Shown here piece after piece: positions 26,371 to 36,409 of a stretch of 64,000 nt of DNA. A model generated the notes under the pieces. That model ran no database searches, was not told the DNA's origin, and was given only the letters and a program-made list of their open reading frames with translations. The DNA comes from Anaerosporobacter mobilis DSM 15930 (GTDB lineage Bacteria; Bacillota; Clostridia; Lachnospirales; Lachnospiraceae), in NCBI RefSeq assembly GCF_900142955.1, contig NZ_FRCP01000011.1, forward strand, positions 1 to 64,000. The letters are read 5' to 3'. Numbering within the stretch: the first letter of the stretch is position 1; each line of letters starts with the position of its first letter. A program made the position numbers and the translations under genes.

Positions 26371-27711
26371 ATGAAGATTACATCAATAACAACAAATTAT
26401 AGTGAAGATAGGTTTTTAGAAACAACCAGCGTGGTACAGGGAATGGAAGTTGGCTGTATGAATGTTGTGAATCTGTATCCAGATGTTATGTATCAAAAAA
26501 TCCGTGGATTTGGTGGTGCATTCACAGAATCTGCTGGATACACACTTTCAAAACTAAGTAAAGAGAAACAAAAAGAAATCGCAGAAGCGTATTTTGGTGA
26601 AAGTGGAATTGGTTATACTATAGGAAGAACTCATATTAACAGTTGCGATTTCTCTCTTGGTAATTATGCTTATGTAGAAGATCCAGAGGATAAAAACTTG
26701 GAAACCTTTACGAGAGAAAGAGACCAATTGTATATTGTACCATTCATTCGCTTAGCACAACAAGTTACAACGCAGAAGATTGAATTTCTTGCATCACCAT
26801 GGAGCCCACCAGCTTTCATGAAGACCAATGGGGAGATGAATCATGGAGGAAAATTAAAAGAAGAGTATAGGAAGTTATGGGCTGAGTATATCTGTCGATA
26901 TATTAAGGATTGCCTTGAAGATGATATTCCAGTAACGATGATTACGGTACAGAATGAGCCTGAAGCGACACAAGAATGGGACTCTTGTCGCTACAGTGCT
27001 GAGGAAGAGATGGAATTTGTACGTGACTACTTAGGTCCTATTATGGAGGAACAAGGTCTTGGTGATGTTAAAATCTATATCTGGGATCATAATAAAGAAG
27101 TTATGTATGAACGTGCCCAAGATATCTTGAAGGATGAGAAGGCAGCCCAGTACATTGCTGGAGTTGGATTCCACTGGTACACAGGAGATCATTTTGAAGC
27201 AGTTAGTCTTGTGAGAGAGCAATATCCAGATAAGGAGTTACTATTCACAGAAGGTTGTGTGGAATACAGTCGATTCATGGATTCCAATGATGTTTATAAG
27301 GCGGAAATGTATGCACACGATATCCTTGGAAACCTTAATGCCGGTATGAATGGATATATAGATTGGAATTTAGTACTAGATGAAAAAGGTGGACCAAACC
27401 ATGTAAATAACCTTTGTGCTGCACCAATTATGTGCGATTGCAACGAAGGTACTTATGAAAAGAGACTTGCTTATTACTATGTAGGGCATTTTAGTAAGTA
27501 TATCCGCGGGGGTGCTAGAAGAATTGCAGTGACGAAATATACAGAACAAATTGAAGTGACAGCATTCATGAATCCAGAGGGAGAGAAAGTTGTTGTTCTA
27601 TTAAACAAGCAGGATAGAGATATACCAGTAGTGTTAAGAGAATATGGAATAGGTACAGAATTGACTGTAAAAGGTCATAGTATTGTTACACTAATAATCG
27701 AGGAAAACTAA
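26371..27711 (+). CDS. GH30 family glycoside hydrolase, intracellular
   Basis: 446 residues. The retaining catalytic pair is visible: acid/base Glu196 in TVQNEPEA and nucleophile Glu294 in LFTEGCVEYS. RGFGGAFTESAGYTLSKL near residue 50 and ASPWSPPAFMKTNGEM near 145 are GH30 hallmarks, and the C-terminal 60 residues form the associated beta-sandwich. Family activities include beta-glucosidase, glucosylceramidase, beta-1,6-glucanase and beta-xylosidase. No signal peptide, unlike most biomass-degrading GH30 enzymes, so it probably acts on imported oligosaccharides, perhaps removing branches (for example beta-1,6 glucose) the phosphorylases cannot handle. It begins at the base after the stop codon of the preceding gene. 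Confidence 0.88.
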   Translation: MKITSITTNYSEDRFLETTSVVQGMEVGCMNVVNLYPDVMYQKIRGFGGAFTESAGYTLSKLSKEKQKEIAEAYFGESGIGYTIGRTHINSCDFSLGNYAYVEDPEDKNLETFTRERDQLYIVPFIRLAQQVTTQKIEFLASPWSPPAFMKTNGEMNHGGKLKEEYRKLWAEYICRYIKDCLEDDIPVTMITVQNEPEATQEWDSCRYSAEEEMEFVRDYLGPIMEEQGLGDVKIYIWDHNKEVMYERAQDILKDEKAAQYIAGVGFHWYTGDHFEAVSLVREQYPDKELLFTEGCVEYSRFMDSNDVYKAEMYAHDILGNLNAGMNGYIDWNLVLDEKGGPNHVNNLCAAPIMCDCNEGTYEKRLAYYYVGHFSKYIRGGARRIAVTKYTEQIEVTAFMNPEGEKVVVLLNKQDRDIPVVLREYGIGTELTVKGHSIVTLIIEEN

Positions 27712-27735
27712 GTCGATTTAGGTAAAATATTGAAT

Positions 27736-27775
27736 CAACTCGTTCCATACTCTAATTGGGGCGAGTTGAATTAAA
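27736..27775 (+). terminator. Weak terminator or processing hairpin after the GH30 gene
   Basis: CAACTCG (27736-27742) and CGAGTTG (27762-27768) enclose a 19-nt loop with internal CC/GG pairs; only AATTAAAA follows, so termination may be partial. Confidence 0.45.
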
Positions 27776-27835
27776 ACACATGAGAGTAGATAGAGCGGGT
27801 AGAAGGTTGAAAGAAAACAAATCGAATGAAAGGGC

Positions 27836-28447
27836 ATGGTTATTAAGATGAAAAGAAAAAGTTTTATCTGTATATGCATAGTTTCAATTTTGCTGATTTT
27901 AGGAATTGTCATAGCCTGCTTTACAAGACGTGATATTAACTATGATCCAACGACTACGGTAGTAGTAACCATAGATAAAGAGAAAATCTATCTAGATGAA
28001 GTTATGTATCATCTGACATTATCCAAGATGCAAGGACAGCTATATGCATCATTTATGAATGATACGGATTATATGAATCGTGATTATGGAGATGGTAGAA
28101 CCATAGGAGAAGTTATGAAACAAGAGTCAATGGATAATGCCATTCGTTACGAACTTTTGTACCAACAAGCGATTCAAGAGGGATATGATTTGACAGATGA
28201 AGAAATCATTGATAGTAAGAAACGAACAGAGAACATACTTATAACAATTCCAGAAGAAGATAGAAAGAACACTGGACTAACAGAAGATAAATTAGTTCTT
28301 ATACAAGAGAAGATCGCGTTAGCAACGAGGTATTATCAAACCATGTACAAGGATGTTGATTTAACCGACAAAAACGTATATGAACAATTGAAAGATGGAC
28401 ACCAAATTACGATACAAAAGAAAGTATGGAATTCGGTTAAGTTCTAA
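27836..28447 (+). CDS. Membrane-anchored protein with SurA/PrsA-N-like helical domain
   Basis: 203 residues. A basic N terminus and a hydrophobic segment (about residues 10-27) form an uncleaved anchor. The external part (VVVTIDKEKIYLDEVMYHL, then TIGEVMKQESMDNAIRYELLYQQAIQEGYDLTDEEI) resembles the N-terminal chaperone-like domain of SurA/PrsA-type foldases, but no parvulin domain follows. It may help fold or hold exported proteins, perhaps the nearby binding lipoprotein; this is inference. Ribosome binding sites for ATG 27836 and 27848 are both poorly spaced. It sits between the GH30 gene and the sugar importer. Confidence 0.55.
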   Translation: MVIKMKRKSFICICIVSILLILGIVIACFTRRDINYDPTTTVVVTIDKEKIYLDEVMYHLTLSKMQGQLYASFMNDTDYMNRDYGDGRTIGEVMKQESMDNAIRYELLYQQAIQEGYDLTDEEIIDSKKRTENILITIPEEDRKNTGLTEDKLVLIQEKIALATRYYQTMYKDVDLTDKNVYEQLKDGHQITIQKKVWNSVKF

Positions 28448-28548
28448 TTTACCTTCCTAAAAAAATGACACCTAAATAAAAATAGTGTCATTAACTACAA
28501 AATCAATACCAGTTATAATTAAGGTATAAAAAGGACGGAGGGATGAAC

Positions 28549-29511
28549 ATGGCAGATACAGCTGTGACAACAAAAAAACCGAAGAAAATTAAATATAGGA
28601 ATAAGTCTAGTTTTTACAAACAATTAGCAAATCAAAAATATCTTCAGGTAATGGCACTTCTAGGAGTTGCTTGGATGTTGATTTTTAACTACATTCCAAT
28701 GGGAGGTATCGTAATTGCTTTTAAGAAATTTAAAATTACAAGAACAATTGCTGAAGCACCATGGGTTGGATTACAATACTTTAAAGAATTTTTTATGGAT
28801 GATAATTTCTTAAATATCATGCAGAACACATTAGGAATCAGTTTGTTGAAACTGATTATTGGATTTCCGTTACCAATTATTTTTGCATTGCTGTTAAATG
28901 AAATCAGAAATGTAAAATTCAAAAAGATAGCACAAACCATTTCCTATTTACCACACTTCCTTTCTTGGGTTGTACTTGGTGGTATCATGGTAACTTGGCT
29001 ATCAAAAACAGGTGTTATTAATGATTTTCTAGTAGCTTCACACATAATAAAAGAACCTATCTCATTCCTTGGAGATGCAAAATACTTCTGGGGATTATCC
29101 GTAATATCGGATAGTTGGAAGGAACTAGGGTGGTCAGCAATTATCTATCTGGCAGCAATTGCTGGAGTAGATCAACAGATGTATGAGGCAGCAACCGTAG
29201 ATGGAGCAACAAAACTTCAAAAGATTTTCAAAATTACGTTACCATCTATTACAGGAACAATTGCATTAATGCTTATTTTACAGGTTTCAGGGTTACTAAA
29301 TTCAAACTTTGACCAAGTATTAATTCTTAAAAACCAGATTAACGTATCAAGAAGTCAGGTTATTGATACTTATGTATATCAAGTAGGTATGACTATGGGT
29401 AAATATTCTTATGCAACGGCAGTCGGACTCTTTAAATCGGTAATTGCTTTGCTATTACTTGTCATTGCGAATAAAACAAGTAAAAAATGCTTGGGCAGAT
29501 CATTATACTAG
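28549..29511 (+). CDS. Sugar ABC transporter permease, LplB type
   Basis: About 320 residues with six membrane spans after a charged cytosolic N terminus. The ATPase-contact motif is YEAATVDGATKLQKIFKITLPSI, the EAA loop typical of CUT1 permeases; NYIPMGGIVIAFKKFK is characteristic of the LplB subgroup. It pairs with the permease at 29522-30421 and the lipoprotein at 30451-32142. The ATG at 28549 lies 6 nt after GGAGGG. No dedicated ATPase gene is present; CUT1 systems in Firmicutes commonly share a general MsmX-type ATPase encoded elsewhere. Confidence 0.9.
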   Translation: MADTAVTTKKPKKIKYRNKSSFYKQLANQKYLQVMALLGVAWMLIFNYIPMGGIVIAFKKFKITRTIAEAPWVGLQYFKEFFMDDNFLNIMQNTLGISLLKLIIGFPLPIIFALLLNEIRNVKFKKIAQTISYLPHFLSWVVLGGIMVTWLSKTGVINDFLVASHIIKEPISFLGDAKYFWGLSVISDSWKELGWSAIIYLAAIAGVDQQMYEAATVDGATKLQKIFKITLPSITGTIALMLILQVSGLLNSNFDQVLILKNQINVSRSQVIDTYVYQVGMTMGKYSYATAVGLFKSVIALLLLVIANKTSKKCLGRSLY

Positions 29512-29521
29512 GAGGGATTCG

Positions 29522-30421
29522 ATGAAGACAAAAAGAAAAATTAAGCGTTCCCGTGGAACCGTAATATTTGATACATTTAATGTAATATTTATGTTGTTAA
29601 TCTGTTTTGTATGTTTATATCCAATTTGGTATGTAGTTGTGAATTCGCTTAACGATGCAACAGATGCGCTTCAAGGCGGAATCTATTGGTGGCCTAGAAA
29701 ATTCTCCTTAGCGAATTATAAGAGTGTATTTTCTAATGGAAGTGTTTTGCAAGCTTTTAAAGTGACTATAGGTAAGACGTTAATTGGTACTACGCTTAAT
29801 GTTTTGTTTACTGCGATGGTTGCTTACCCATTATCAAAAGATAGATTGATTGGTAGAAAGTACTATATGGCAATTGGAACACTTACGATGTTCTTCTCAG
29901 GTGGTTTGATACCAACGTTCCTATTGTTTAAACAATTAAACTTATTAAACAATTTCTTGGTTTACATAATACCTGCAGCTTTCAATTTCTTTAACTTATT
30001 AATCTTTATTAACTTCTTTAAAGAAATACCTGCAGCCTTAGAGGAGTCAGCCAAGATCGATGGTGCAAATGACTTAACAATTTTCCGTAAAATTATTATT
30101 CCATTATCAAAGCCCGTATTTGCTACAATTGCACTATTCGCAGGTGTAGGTCAATGGAACGATTATTTTGGTGGTTTGATGTATATGACCAATCGTACAG
30201 ACTTAGAACCAATTCAGACATTTTTGTATAGACTAGTTGCACAGGTTCAATCTTCCCAGATGGCGGGAAATATATCGGTACAAGTTCAAACTTCAGATAC
30301 AACTTCAACATCTATAAAACTAGCCGCAATGGTTATCACTACTTTGCCTATCTGCTGTGTCTATCCATTCTTACAAAAATATTTTGTTAAAGGTATGATG
30401 GTAGGAGCAGTTAAGGAATAA
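29522..30421 (+). CDS. Sugar ABC transporter permease, YtcP/MalG type
   Basis: 299 residues, six spans. Hallmarks are VCLYPIWYVVVNSLNDA at the first span, the EAA loop EESAKIDGANDLTIFRKIIIPLSKPV, and FLQKYFVKGMMVGAVKE at the C terminus, a near-invariant ending of this subgroup. AGGAGGG lies 5 nt before the ATG at 29522, only 10 nt after the LplB-type permease. Second half of the channel for oligosaccharide import. Confidence 0.92.
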   Translation: MKTKRKIKRSRGTVIFDTFNVIFMLLICFVCLYPIWYVVVNSLNDATDALQGGIYWWPRKFSLANYKSVFSNGSVLQAFKVTIGKTLIGTTLNVLFTAMVAYPLSKDRLIGRKYYMAIGTLTMFFSGGLIPTFLLFKQLNLLNNFLVYIIPAAFNFFNLLIFINFFKEIPAALEESAKIDGANDLTIFRKIIIPLSKPVFATIALFAGVGQWNDYFGGLMYMTNRTDLEPIQTFLYRLVAQVQSSQMAGNISVQVQTSDTTSTSIKLAAMVITTLPICCVYPFLQKYFVKGMMVGAVKE

Positions 30422-30450
30422 ATCATAATGTATTAAAGGGAGGAAACGCT

Positions 30451-32142
30451 ATGAAAAAGCAGTTCAAAAAGGGTATTGCATTGTTACTTGCAGCAACGAT
30501 GATGTTCTCTGTTGTTGGTTGTAGCAGTAAGAAAGAAAAGAACAATAATACAAAAGAAACCCAAAATTCTGTAGAAGATACGGAAGCAACAGATGGAACA
30601 GAATCAACTGATGCAACACAATCAGGTGAAGTAACTCCAGGTTGGCAACAGAATGCTGACAAAAAAGTAGATTTTACTTGGTATATTAATTTCTCATGGT
30701 TCACCACTCCATGGGGAGAGAATTTAGTATCTAAGAAAATCACAGAAGAAACAGGATGTAATATTGAATTTATCGTACCAGCTGGTAACGAAGCTGAGAA
30801 ATTAAACTCATTAATCGCATCGGATACATTACCAGATATCTTAACACTTGGTTGGTATGAAGGTCAAGTTAACCAGATGATTGAAGATGGTATGGTATAT
30901 GCATTAGATGAATTAGCTAACGAATATGATCCATACTGGTTTGAAGTAGCTGATGAAGGTCGTGTTGGCTGGTTTACACAAGAAGATGGACATATCTATG
31001 GATATCCAAACTCTTCATTCTCTCCACAAGATTATGAAAAGTATGATAACATCTCTTCGAACCAAACTTTCTTAGTAAAGAAAGATATCTATGAAGCAAT
31101 TGGAAGCCCTGATATGACTACTCCAGAAGGATTCAAAGCAGCAGTTAAGGCAGCTGCAGAAAAATTCCCAGAAGTTAATGGTCAACCATTAATCCCAATT
31201 GGAGCTCATGAGTTCGGTACAACTGGAAATGTTTCATTTGATCAATACTTAAGTAACTTCTTAGCAATTCCATATGAAAAAGACGGACAATACTATGATC
31301 GTTATACAGATCCAGAATTGGTTCGTTGGTTAAAAACATTCCGTGAACTTGGTTCAGAAGGATATCTAGCTGATGATATCTTCATCGACAAGAGAGCACA
31401 GATGGAAGAAAAGATCGCTCAAGGACGTTATTTCTGTATGTTATATCAAAGAACTGATTTACAAGACCAAGAAAAAATCTTATATGCAAACGATCCAAAC
31501 AGTGTATATATTGCAGTTGATGGACCTAAGAATTCAAACAATGATGACTATACATTACCAGGTACTGGTATCAATGGTTGGTGTTTAAATATGATTTCTA
31601 AGAATTGTAAGAATCCAGATCGTGCAATTCAATTATTCTCATATTTCATGAGTGAACATGGACAACATATGACTTGGTTAGGTGTTGAAGGTGAAACTTG
31701 GGATTATGATGCAAACGGTGTTGAGAAGATGCACGATGATGTAAAAGAATTATGTAATACAGATCGTTCTGCTTATGATAAGCAATACGGTGCTGATTCA
31801 ACTTACTGGATGTTCCAAGATAACGCTATGTCATTAAAATGGGCAGAACCTACTCCAGAACCACTTGGACAAATGGAACGTTGGACATTCCCATATGTTA
31901 TGACAACTTCTCAATATGATATATCATTACAAGCTGATTCAGAAGAAGCAGATATCAAATCTAAGATTGATAATGAATGGGGTGTTGTATTACCACAATT
32001 ATTATTAGCAAAATCTGAAGAAGACTTTGATAAGATTTGGAATTCATTCCTCGAAAAGAGAAAAGGCTATGGTCTTGATACAATGATTGAAAAGCAAACA
32101 GAATTAATGAATGCTGCAAAAGCAAAATTAGGAGTTAATTAA
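30451..32142 (+). CDS. Sugar ABC transporter substrate-binding lipoprotein
   Basis: 563 residues. A lipoprotein signal ends at MMFSVVGCSSKK (Cys about residue 25), then an Asn/Thr/Glu-rich linker of about 35 residues typical of surface-anchored binding proteins, then a large extracellular solute-binding fold of the LplA type (ASDTLPDILTLGWYEGQ; DGHIYGYPNSSF; DYTLPGTGINGWCLNMISK). The size and W/Y-rich surface suggest oligosaccharides. It should feed the two permeases upstream. Its codons are strongly biased towards TTA, GAA and AAA, consistent with high expression. GGGAGG precedes the start. Confidence 0.9.
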   Translation: MKKQFKKGIALLLAATMMFSVVGCSSKKEKNNNTKETQNSVEDTEATDGTESTDATQSGEVTPGWQQNADKKVDFTWYINFSWFTTPWGENLVSKKITEETGCNIEFIVPAGNEAEKLNSLIASDTLPDILTLGWYEGQVNQMIEDGMVYALDELANEYDPYWFEVADEGRVGWFTQEDGHIYGYPNSSFSPQDYEKYDNISSNQTFLVKKDIYEAIGSPDMTTPEGFKAAVKAAAEKFPEVNGQPLIPIGAHEFGTTGNVSFDQYLSNFLAIPYEKDGQYYDRYTDPELVRWLKTFRELGSEGYLADDIFIDKRAQMEEKIAQGRYFCMLYQRTDLQDQEKILYANDPNSVYIAVDGPKNSNNDDYTLPGTGINGWCLNMISKNCKNPDRAIQLFSYFMSEHGQHMTWLGVEGETWDYDANGVEKMHDDVKELCNTDRSAYDKQYGADSTYWMFQDNAMSLKWAEPTPEPLGQMERWTFPYVMTTSQYDISLQADSEEADIKSKIDNEWGVVLPQLLLAKSEEDFDKIWNSFLEKRKGYGLDTMIEKQTELMNAAKAKLGVN

Positions 32143-32220
32143 TTGTAAACTCTTTTGATGTATTAGTTATAGAACTTTGAATATACGAATTAAAATGTAA
32201 TTAACTTAATATCTTAATTT

Positions 32221-32264
32221 TAGGGCTGTAGCAAATAGTTATGTTTTGTAGCAGCCCTAATTTA
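32221..32264 (+). terminator. Terminator after the sugar-binding lipoprotein gene
   Basis: TAGGGCTG (32221-32228) pairs with CAGCCCTA (32252-32259), extended by further internal pairs; ATTT follows, so the T tract is short. Confidence 0.65.
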
Positions 32265-32300
32265 CACTTATGATTTAGAGTACCAGATTTGGAGGAGTTT

Positions 32301-34463
32301 ATGATGAAACCGAGGATAAGGAATGAAAAGGATAAAAACAACAAAGTTAACCAAAAGCGAAAAGTGAATAAAGAGGTTGGTAATAAATTAAACAGTGTAA
32401 GAGTTAAATTGATTACCGCTTTTTTTATACCCGTGCTATGTATTGTTTTACTTGGAATGGTTACTTATCAGAAAGCCTCAAAGGGTTTGATTAATAACTT
32501 TGAGTCCTCTAGTCTGAGTACCATTCGAATGATGGCTGATTATTTCCAAGTAGGATTTGATACTGCCATGGCAAAATCAACACAAATTAATACGAATGAA
32601 AGTGTAAAAGCCTACTATTCAGGAGAATATAAAGGGAACACAGTTGAAGAATTGAAGGCTTATAAACAAGTACAGAATGCGATAGAGTCCAATACCTTAG
32701 GGGATCAGGTAGTGGAGAATATTACTATATTTGGGGAATATGGTTCCAGTGTTTCTGTTAAAGGAACTGCACCACAGTCCTTATATAGTACCTTTAGCGA
32801 TTCTAAGGAAGGAAAAGAGTTTCTGGAGGCGAAGGAAAAAAGCAGGTGGAGTGGATATCATACATATATGGACCAAGTTATGCAACAAGACGGAGAAAAC
32901 TATGGTATTGTCTTTAGTAAGTATTTATACAATAAAAACAATAAGAAGATGGGGATAATATCAATAGATATAAAAAAGGAATTTATATACAATGCGTTGC
33001 AAAATACAGAGTTTGGTGAGGGGAGCATCGTCGGTTTTATTACCTCCGATGGTAAAGAGATATTGTGTGGCAGTAATGAAGGATTTCAATTGAAGGAGCA
33101 ATCCTTTTATCAAGAAAATCCGATCCTTTCTTTAGAAAAGGAAAATAGCAATAGTGAATCGCTTGAAACAGTAAGTAATAGAGAAGTAGTACATAAGTAT
33201 GTGGAATTAAAAGATAAAACTTATCTTTATCAATATATTAATCTACCAGAACAAAAAGCAGCAGTTTATGCTCTTATTCCAAAAGAATTAATTACAAAAG
33301 AAGCAGATGAAATGCGATTAATTACGGTTGTTATTGTAATCGTGGCTTCTTTCATTGCAACTATAATTGGAACTATACTAGCTTCTGGTTTTAGTAATTC
33401 CATTCGTAAAATGAATACTAGTTTAAAACGGCTAGAAGAAGGGGATCTTACAGCAACGGTATCGCTGAGAAGAAAAGATGAATTTCAATTACTTTCTAAA
33501 GGAATTAAAAATATGGCGTTGGGAATGAAAAATCTGATTGTTCAGATGACTGATGTTAGTCAGAATGTCCTTAATAATGCCACTACAGTATCCAGTAATA
33601 CAGAAGATATGTTGGAGAAATCTCGATATATTGCGAAAAATGTGACAGATATTGAACATGCTATAGCACAACAAGCAGAGGAAGCTATGAACTGTTTCCA
33701 TCAGATGACAAACCTATCGGAACACATAGAGAGGGTAGCAGATAATGCCTATGGTATAGGTCAGGTAGTTACAGGTACGAAAGGACAAGTAGAGGAAGGC
33801 ATGGTTATTGTTGATGATTTGTCAAGATGTGCTGATGATACAGCAGTGATAACGAAACAGGTTATAGAAGATATTCAGGTCTTGCATGCAAAAACAACAG
33901 CCATTAACGAGATATTGCAAACGATTAATGAGTTATCCGATCTGACGAACTTGCTATCATTAAATGCTTCAATTGAAGCAGCAAGAGCAGGAGAAGCAGG
34001 AAAAGGTTTCTCAGTTGTAGCCGATGAGATTCGTAAATTGTCAGCACAGTCGAAAAATGCGGCGACAGAAATCGAAACAATTATTTGTGAAATATCCGAT
34101 CAAGCGAGAGAAACGGTTGACACAGCAATGCAAGCAGAGAGTATTGTTAATAGACAAGGAGATACCTTGAATCAAACCGTATCTGTGTTCCGGGGAATCG
34201 AAAGGTATGTTGAACAACTTACATCAAACCTTGCGGTAATAACGAATGGAATTAATACAATACAAAAAAATAAAGAAGATACACTAATAGCAGTTGAGAG
34301 TATATCTGCTACGACGCAACAAACTTCAGCAGCAACCGGTGAACTTAGCAATGCTATGGACAGCCAAATAGTATCAGCTAAAAACTTAAGTCAAATCGCT
34401 GTAAGGTTAAGTGATGATGCACATAATCTCGAAAGTACTGTATCTGTTTTTGTTATAAAATGA
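32301..34463 (+). CDS. Methyl-accepting chemotaxis protein
   Basis: About 720 residues. A basic cytosolic N terminus, a first span (about 38-58), a periplasmic-type Cache-like sensor region (about 60-330), a second span (about 335-358), HAMP (RRLEEGDLTATVSLRRKDEF), then the signalling domain with the conserved hairpin tip NLLSLNASIEAARAGEAGKGFSVVADEIRKLS. It modulates CheA. Placed between the sugar importer and a YesM/YesN system, it probably drives movement towards the same sugar. The ATG at 32301 lies 5 nt after GGAGG. Confidence 0.92.
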   Translation: MMKPRIRNEKDKNNKVNQKRKVNKEVGNKLNSVRVKLITAFFIPVLCIVLLGMVTYQKASKGLINNFESSSLSTIRMMADYFQVGFDTAMAKSTQINTNESVKAYYSGEYKGNTVEELKAYKQVQNAIESNTLGDQVVENITIFGEYGSSVSVKGTAPQSLYSTFSDSKEGKEFLEAKEKSRWSGYHTYMDQVMQQDGENYGIVFSKYLYNKNNKKMGIISIDIKKEFIYNALQNTEFGEGSIVGFITSDGKEILCGSNEGFQLKEQSFYQENPILSLEKENSNSESLETVSNREVVHKYVELKDKTYLYQYINLPEQKAAVYALIPKELITKEADEMRLITVVIVIVASFIATIIGTILASGFSNSIRKMNTSLKRLEEGDLTATVSLRRKDEFQLLSKGIKNMALGMKNLIVQMTDVSQNVLNNATTVSSNTEDMLEKSRYIAKNVTDIEHAIAQQAEEAMNCFHQMTNLSEHIERVADNAYGIGQVVTGTKGQVEEGMVIVDDLSRCADDTAVITKQVIEDIQVLHAKTTAINEILQTINELSDLTNLLSLNASIEAARAGEAGKGFSVVADEIRKLSAQSKNAATEIETIICEISDQARETVDTAMQAESIVNRQGDTLNQTVSVFRGIERYVEQLTSNLAVITNGINTIQKNKEDTLIAVESISATTQQTSAATGELSNAMDSQIVSAKNLSQIAVRLSDDAHNLESTVSVFVIK

Positions 34464-34589
34464 CGAAAATGTATTGGCTGCGTTAATGTAGTATGATAGA
34501 ATATAACTATTAAAGAACAGGTAGGACGATAACCAACTACTTAGAGGTATCGGTATAAATACAAGATGAAGCAGGAAGAGTGATGGAAT

Positions 34590-36383
34590 ATGAGTAGAAT
34601 TAGACATTGTTGGACGAATAATCTAAAAATAACAGAGAAGATCTCTTTAACTGTCTTTTGTTTTGCATTTATACCTATTCTGCTTCTGTTTCTAGTCATC
34701 ATTATGAATCTAGATGAAAAAGAAACAAATGATAGAATATATTTGGCGAAATCTTCAGTGAATCAAATCCATGCGAATGTGCAAAAGACAGTAGAGCTTT
34801 GCAATGTATCAACACAAGTATTTATAAATAATGGAAACTTAACAAATTATCTAGAACGAGTTCATTCTGGAGAAAAGATTTTGGTTGAAGATATGATTCG
34901 TTTTAGTAGAGAAGATATTGTTAGTATGGAGCGGTTGGTTAATAGTAATCCGTATCTATACCAGATTCACGTGTATGTAGATAATGATTCTATGTTAGAG
35001 ATGATACCTATCATATATCGTAAAAGTAGAATGAAAAATACACAGATGATAGCGGATGAGAACTTACAATATTCTTGGTTATATGATTATACCGATGATT
35101 TGTTTCAGTTTTCATCAAATCCAACGGAACATGTTATGTCACTAACAACTAAGATGCCTAGTTATGCCTATGGCAATCTGGGATATGTAGAAGTAGCTGT
35201 AAAGATGGAAGATGTATTTACTGGACTCTTTGATAATAATGAGGCAAAATGGACTTGTTTTGTAGATCAGGCAAAAAATCGATATTATGATAAGGCTGAA
35301 GATAATAGATGGATTACTATGGTGGAAGATATTATGTCAGTAGCATCAGATACAGACCAAGAGATTAGTAAAAAGGTTAAGCTACAAGGAGAGAATATGC
35401 TTATAACTACCAAGAATATCCCGGAACTTGGTGGAAGTTATATTGAGGTAATTTCTTTGGATAAGTTTGGTACTACTTTAGCTAAGATGAGTTGGTTGTA
35501 TCTATTAATCTTGCTAGGAATTATGGTGTTACTAATTGGTGTTATTCATTTGGTTGTTAAGACTATGGTAAAGCGTTTCTATATGCTGTTTGGGACATTA
35601 AAAGAAGTACAGGGAGGAAATCTTAATGTAGAAGTACCTGATTGTGGTACAGATGAATTAGGTGAATTGGCAAACCAGATAGGCATCATGTTAGAGAAGA
35701 TTCGAGTTCTTATAAAAGACAATTTGGATCGTGAAATCCTTGCTAAGAATTCCGAGATTCGAGCATTACAAAATCAAATCAATGCACATTTTATCTACAA
35801 TGTACTAGAATCGGTTAAGATGATGGCGGAGATTGAAGAAAAGTATGAAATAGCAGATGCGGTGACCTCCCTAGGAATTATGTTACGTTATAGCATGAAA
35901 GGACTTGCAAAGAATGTTTCAGTAAGACAAGAGATTGAATATATTCAAAACTATATTGCATTAATGAATCTAAGGTTTGATTATGAAATCTATCTGTCAC
36001 TTAATATTCCAGAAGCATTATGGGACCAAGAGATTCCTAAGATGTCATTACAACCAATTGTGGAGAACGCAATCAGTCATGGGATTGAAGATATTGCAGA
36101 AGATACGAATATCTACATTAAAGGCATTGTAATGAGACAGGATTTCATCATTGAAATAACAGACCAAGGAAAAGGTATGACAGAAGATGAGGTCAAACGC
36201 TTACGAGAAAAGATTGATGAAGATATTGAAGTAAGTGGAGGAACTGGGTCTGGTATTGGATTGAAAAATGTGCAGGATCGTATCCAGATTCACTTTGGAA
36301 AAGAATATGGAATTCAGGTTTCTTCTAGGTATGGTTGTTACACGAAGGTTTCTATGAGGTTACCTTTTGATACAAACGTTTAG
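34590..36383 (+). CDS. YesM-family sensor histidine kinase
   Basis: 597 residues: span near 20-42, extracellular sensor to about 305, second span about 305-327, HAMP, then a His_kinase domain with phospho-acceptor His400 in ALQNQINAHFIYNVLE (family consensus QINPHFLYN, so Pro is replaced by Ala) and an ATPase domain with SLQPIVENAISHGIED and GSGIGLKNVQDRI. It partners the AraC-type regulator 26 nt downstream. Such pairs typically sit beside LplB/YtcP importers and control them together with glycosidase genes. Confidence 0.92.
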   Translation: MSRIRHCWTNNLKITEKISLTVFCFAFIPILLLFLVIIMNLDEKETNDRIYLAKSSVNQIHANVQKTVELCNVSTQVFINNGNLTNYLERVHSGEKILVEDMIRFSREDIVSMERLVNSNPYLYQIHVYVDNDSMLEMIPIIYRKSRMKNTQMIADENLQYSWLYDYTDDLFQFSSNPTEHVMSLTTKMPSYAYGNLGYVEVAVKMEDVFTGLFDNNEAKWTCFVDQAKNRYYDKAEDNRWITMVEDIMSVASDTDQEISKKVKLQGENMLITTKNIPELGGSYIEVISLDKFGTTLAKMSWLYLLILLGIMVLLIGVIHLVVKTMVKRFYMLFGTLKEVQGGNLNVEVPDCGTDELGELANQIGIMLEKIRVLIKDNLDREILAKNSEIRALQNQINAHFIYNVLESVKMMAEIEEKYEIADAVTSLGIMLRYSMKGLAKNVSVRQEIEYIQNYIALMNLRFDYEIYLSLNIPEALWDQEIPKMSLQPIVENAISHGIEDIAEDTNIYIKGIVMRQDFIIEITDQGKGMTEDEVKRLREKIDEDIEVSGGTGSGIGLKNVQDRIQIHFGKEYGIQVSSRYGCYTKVSMRLPFDTNV

Positions 36384-36409
36384 ATGTCAAATATGAGAGG
36401 GTAGATTTT

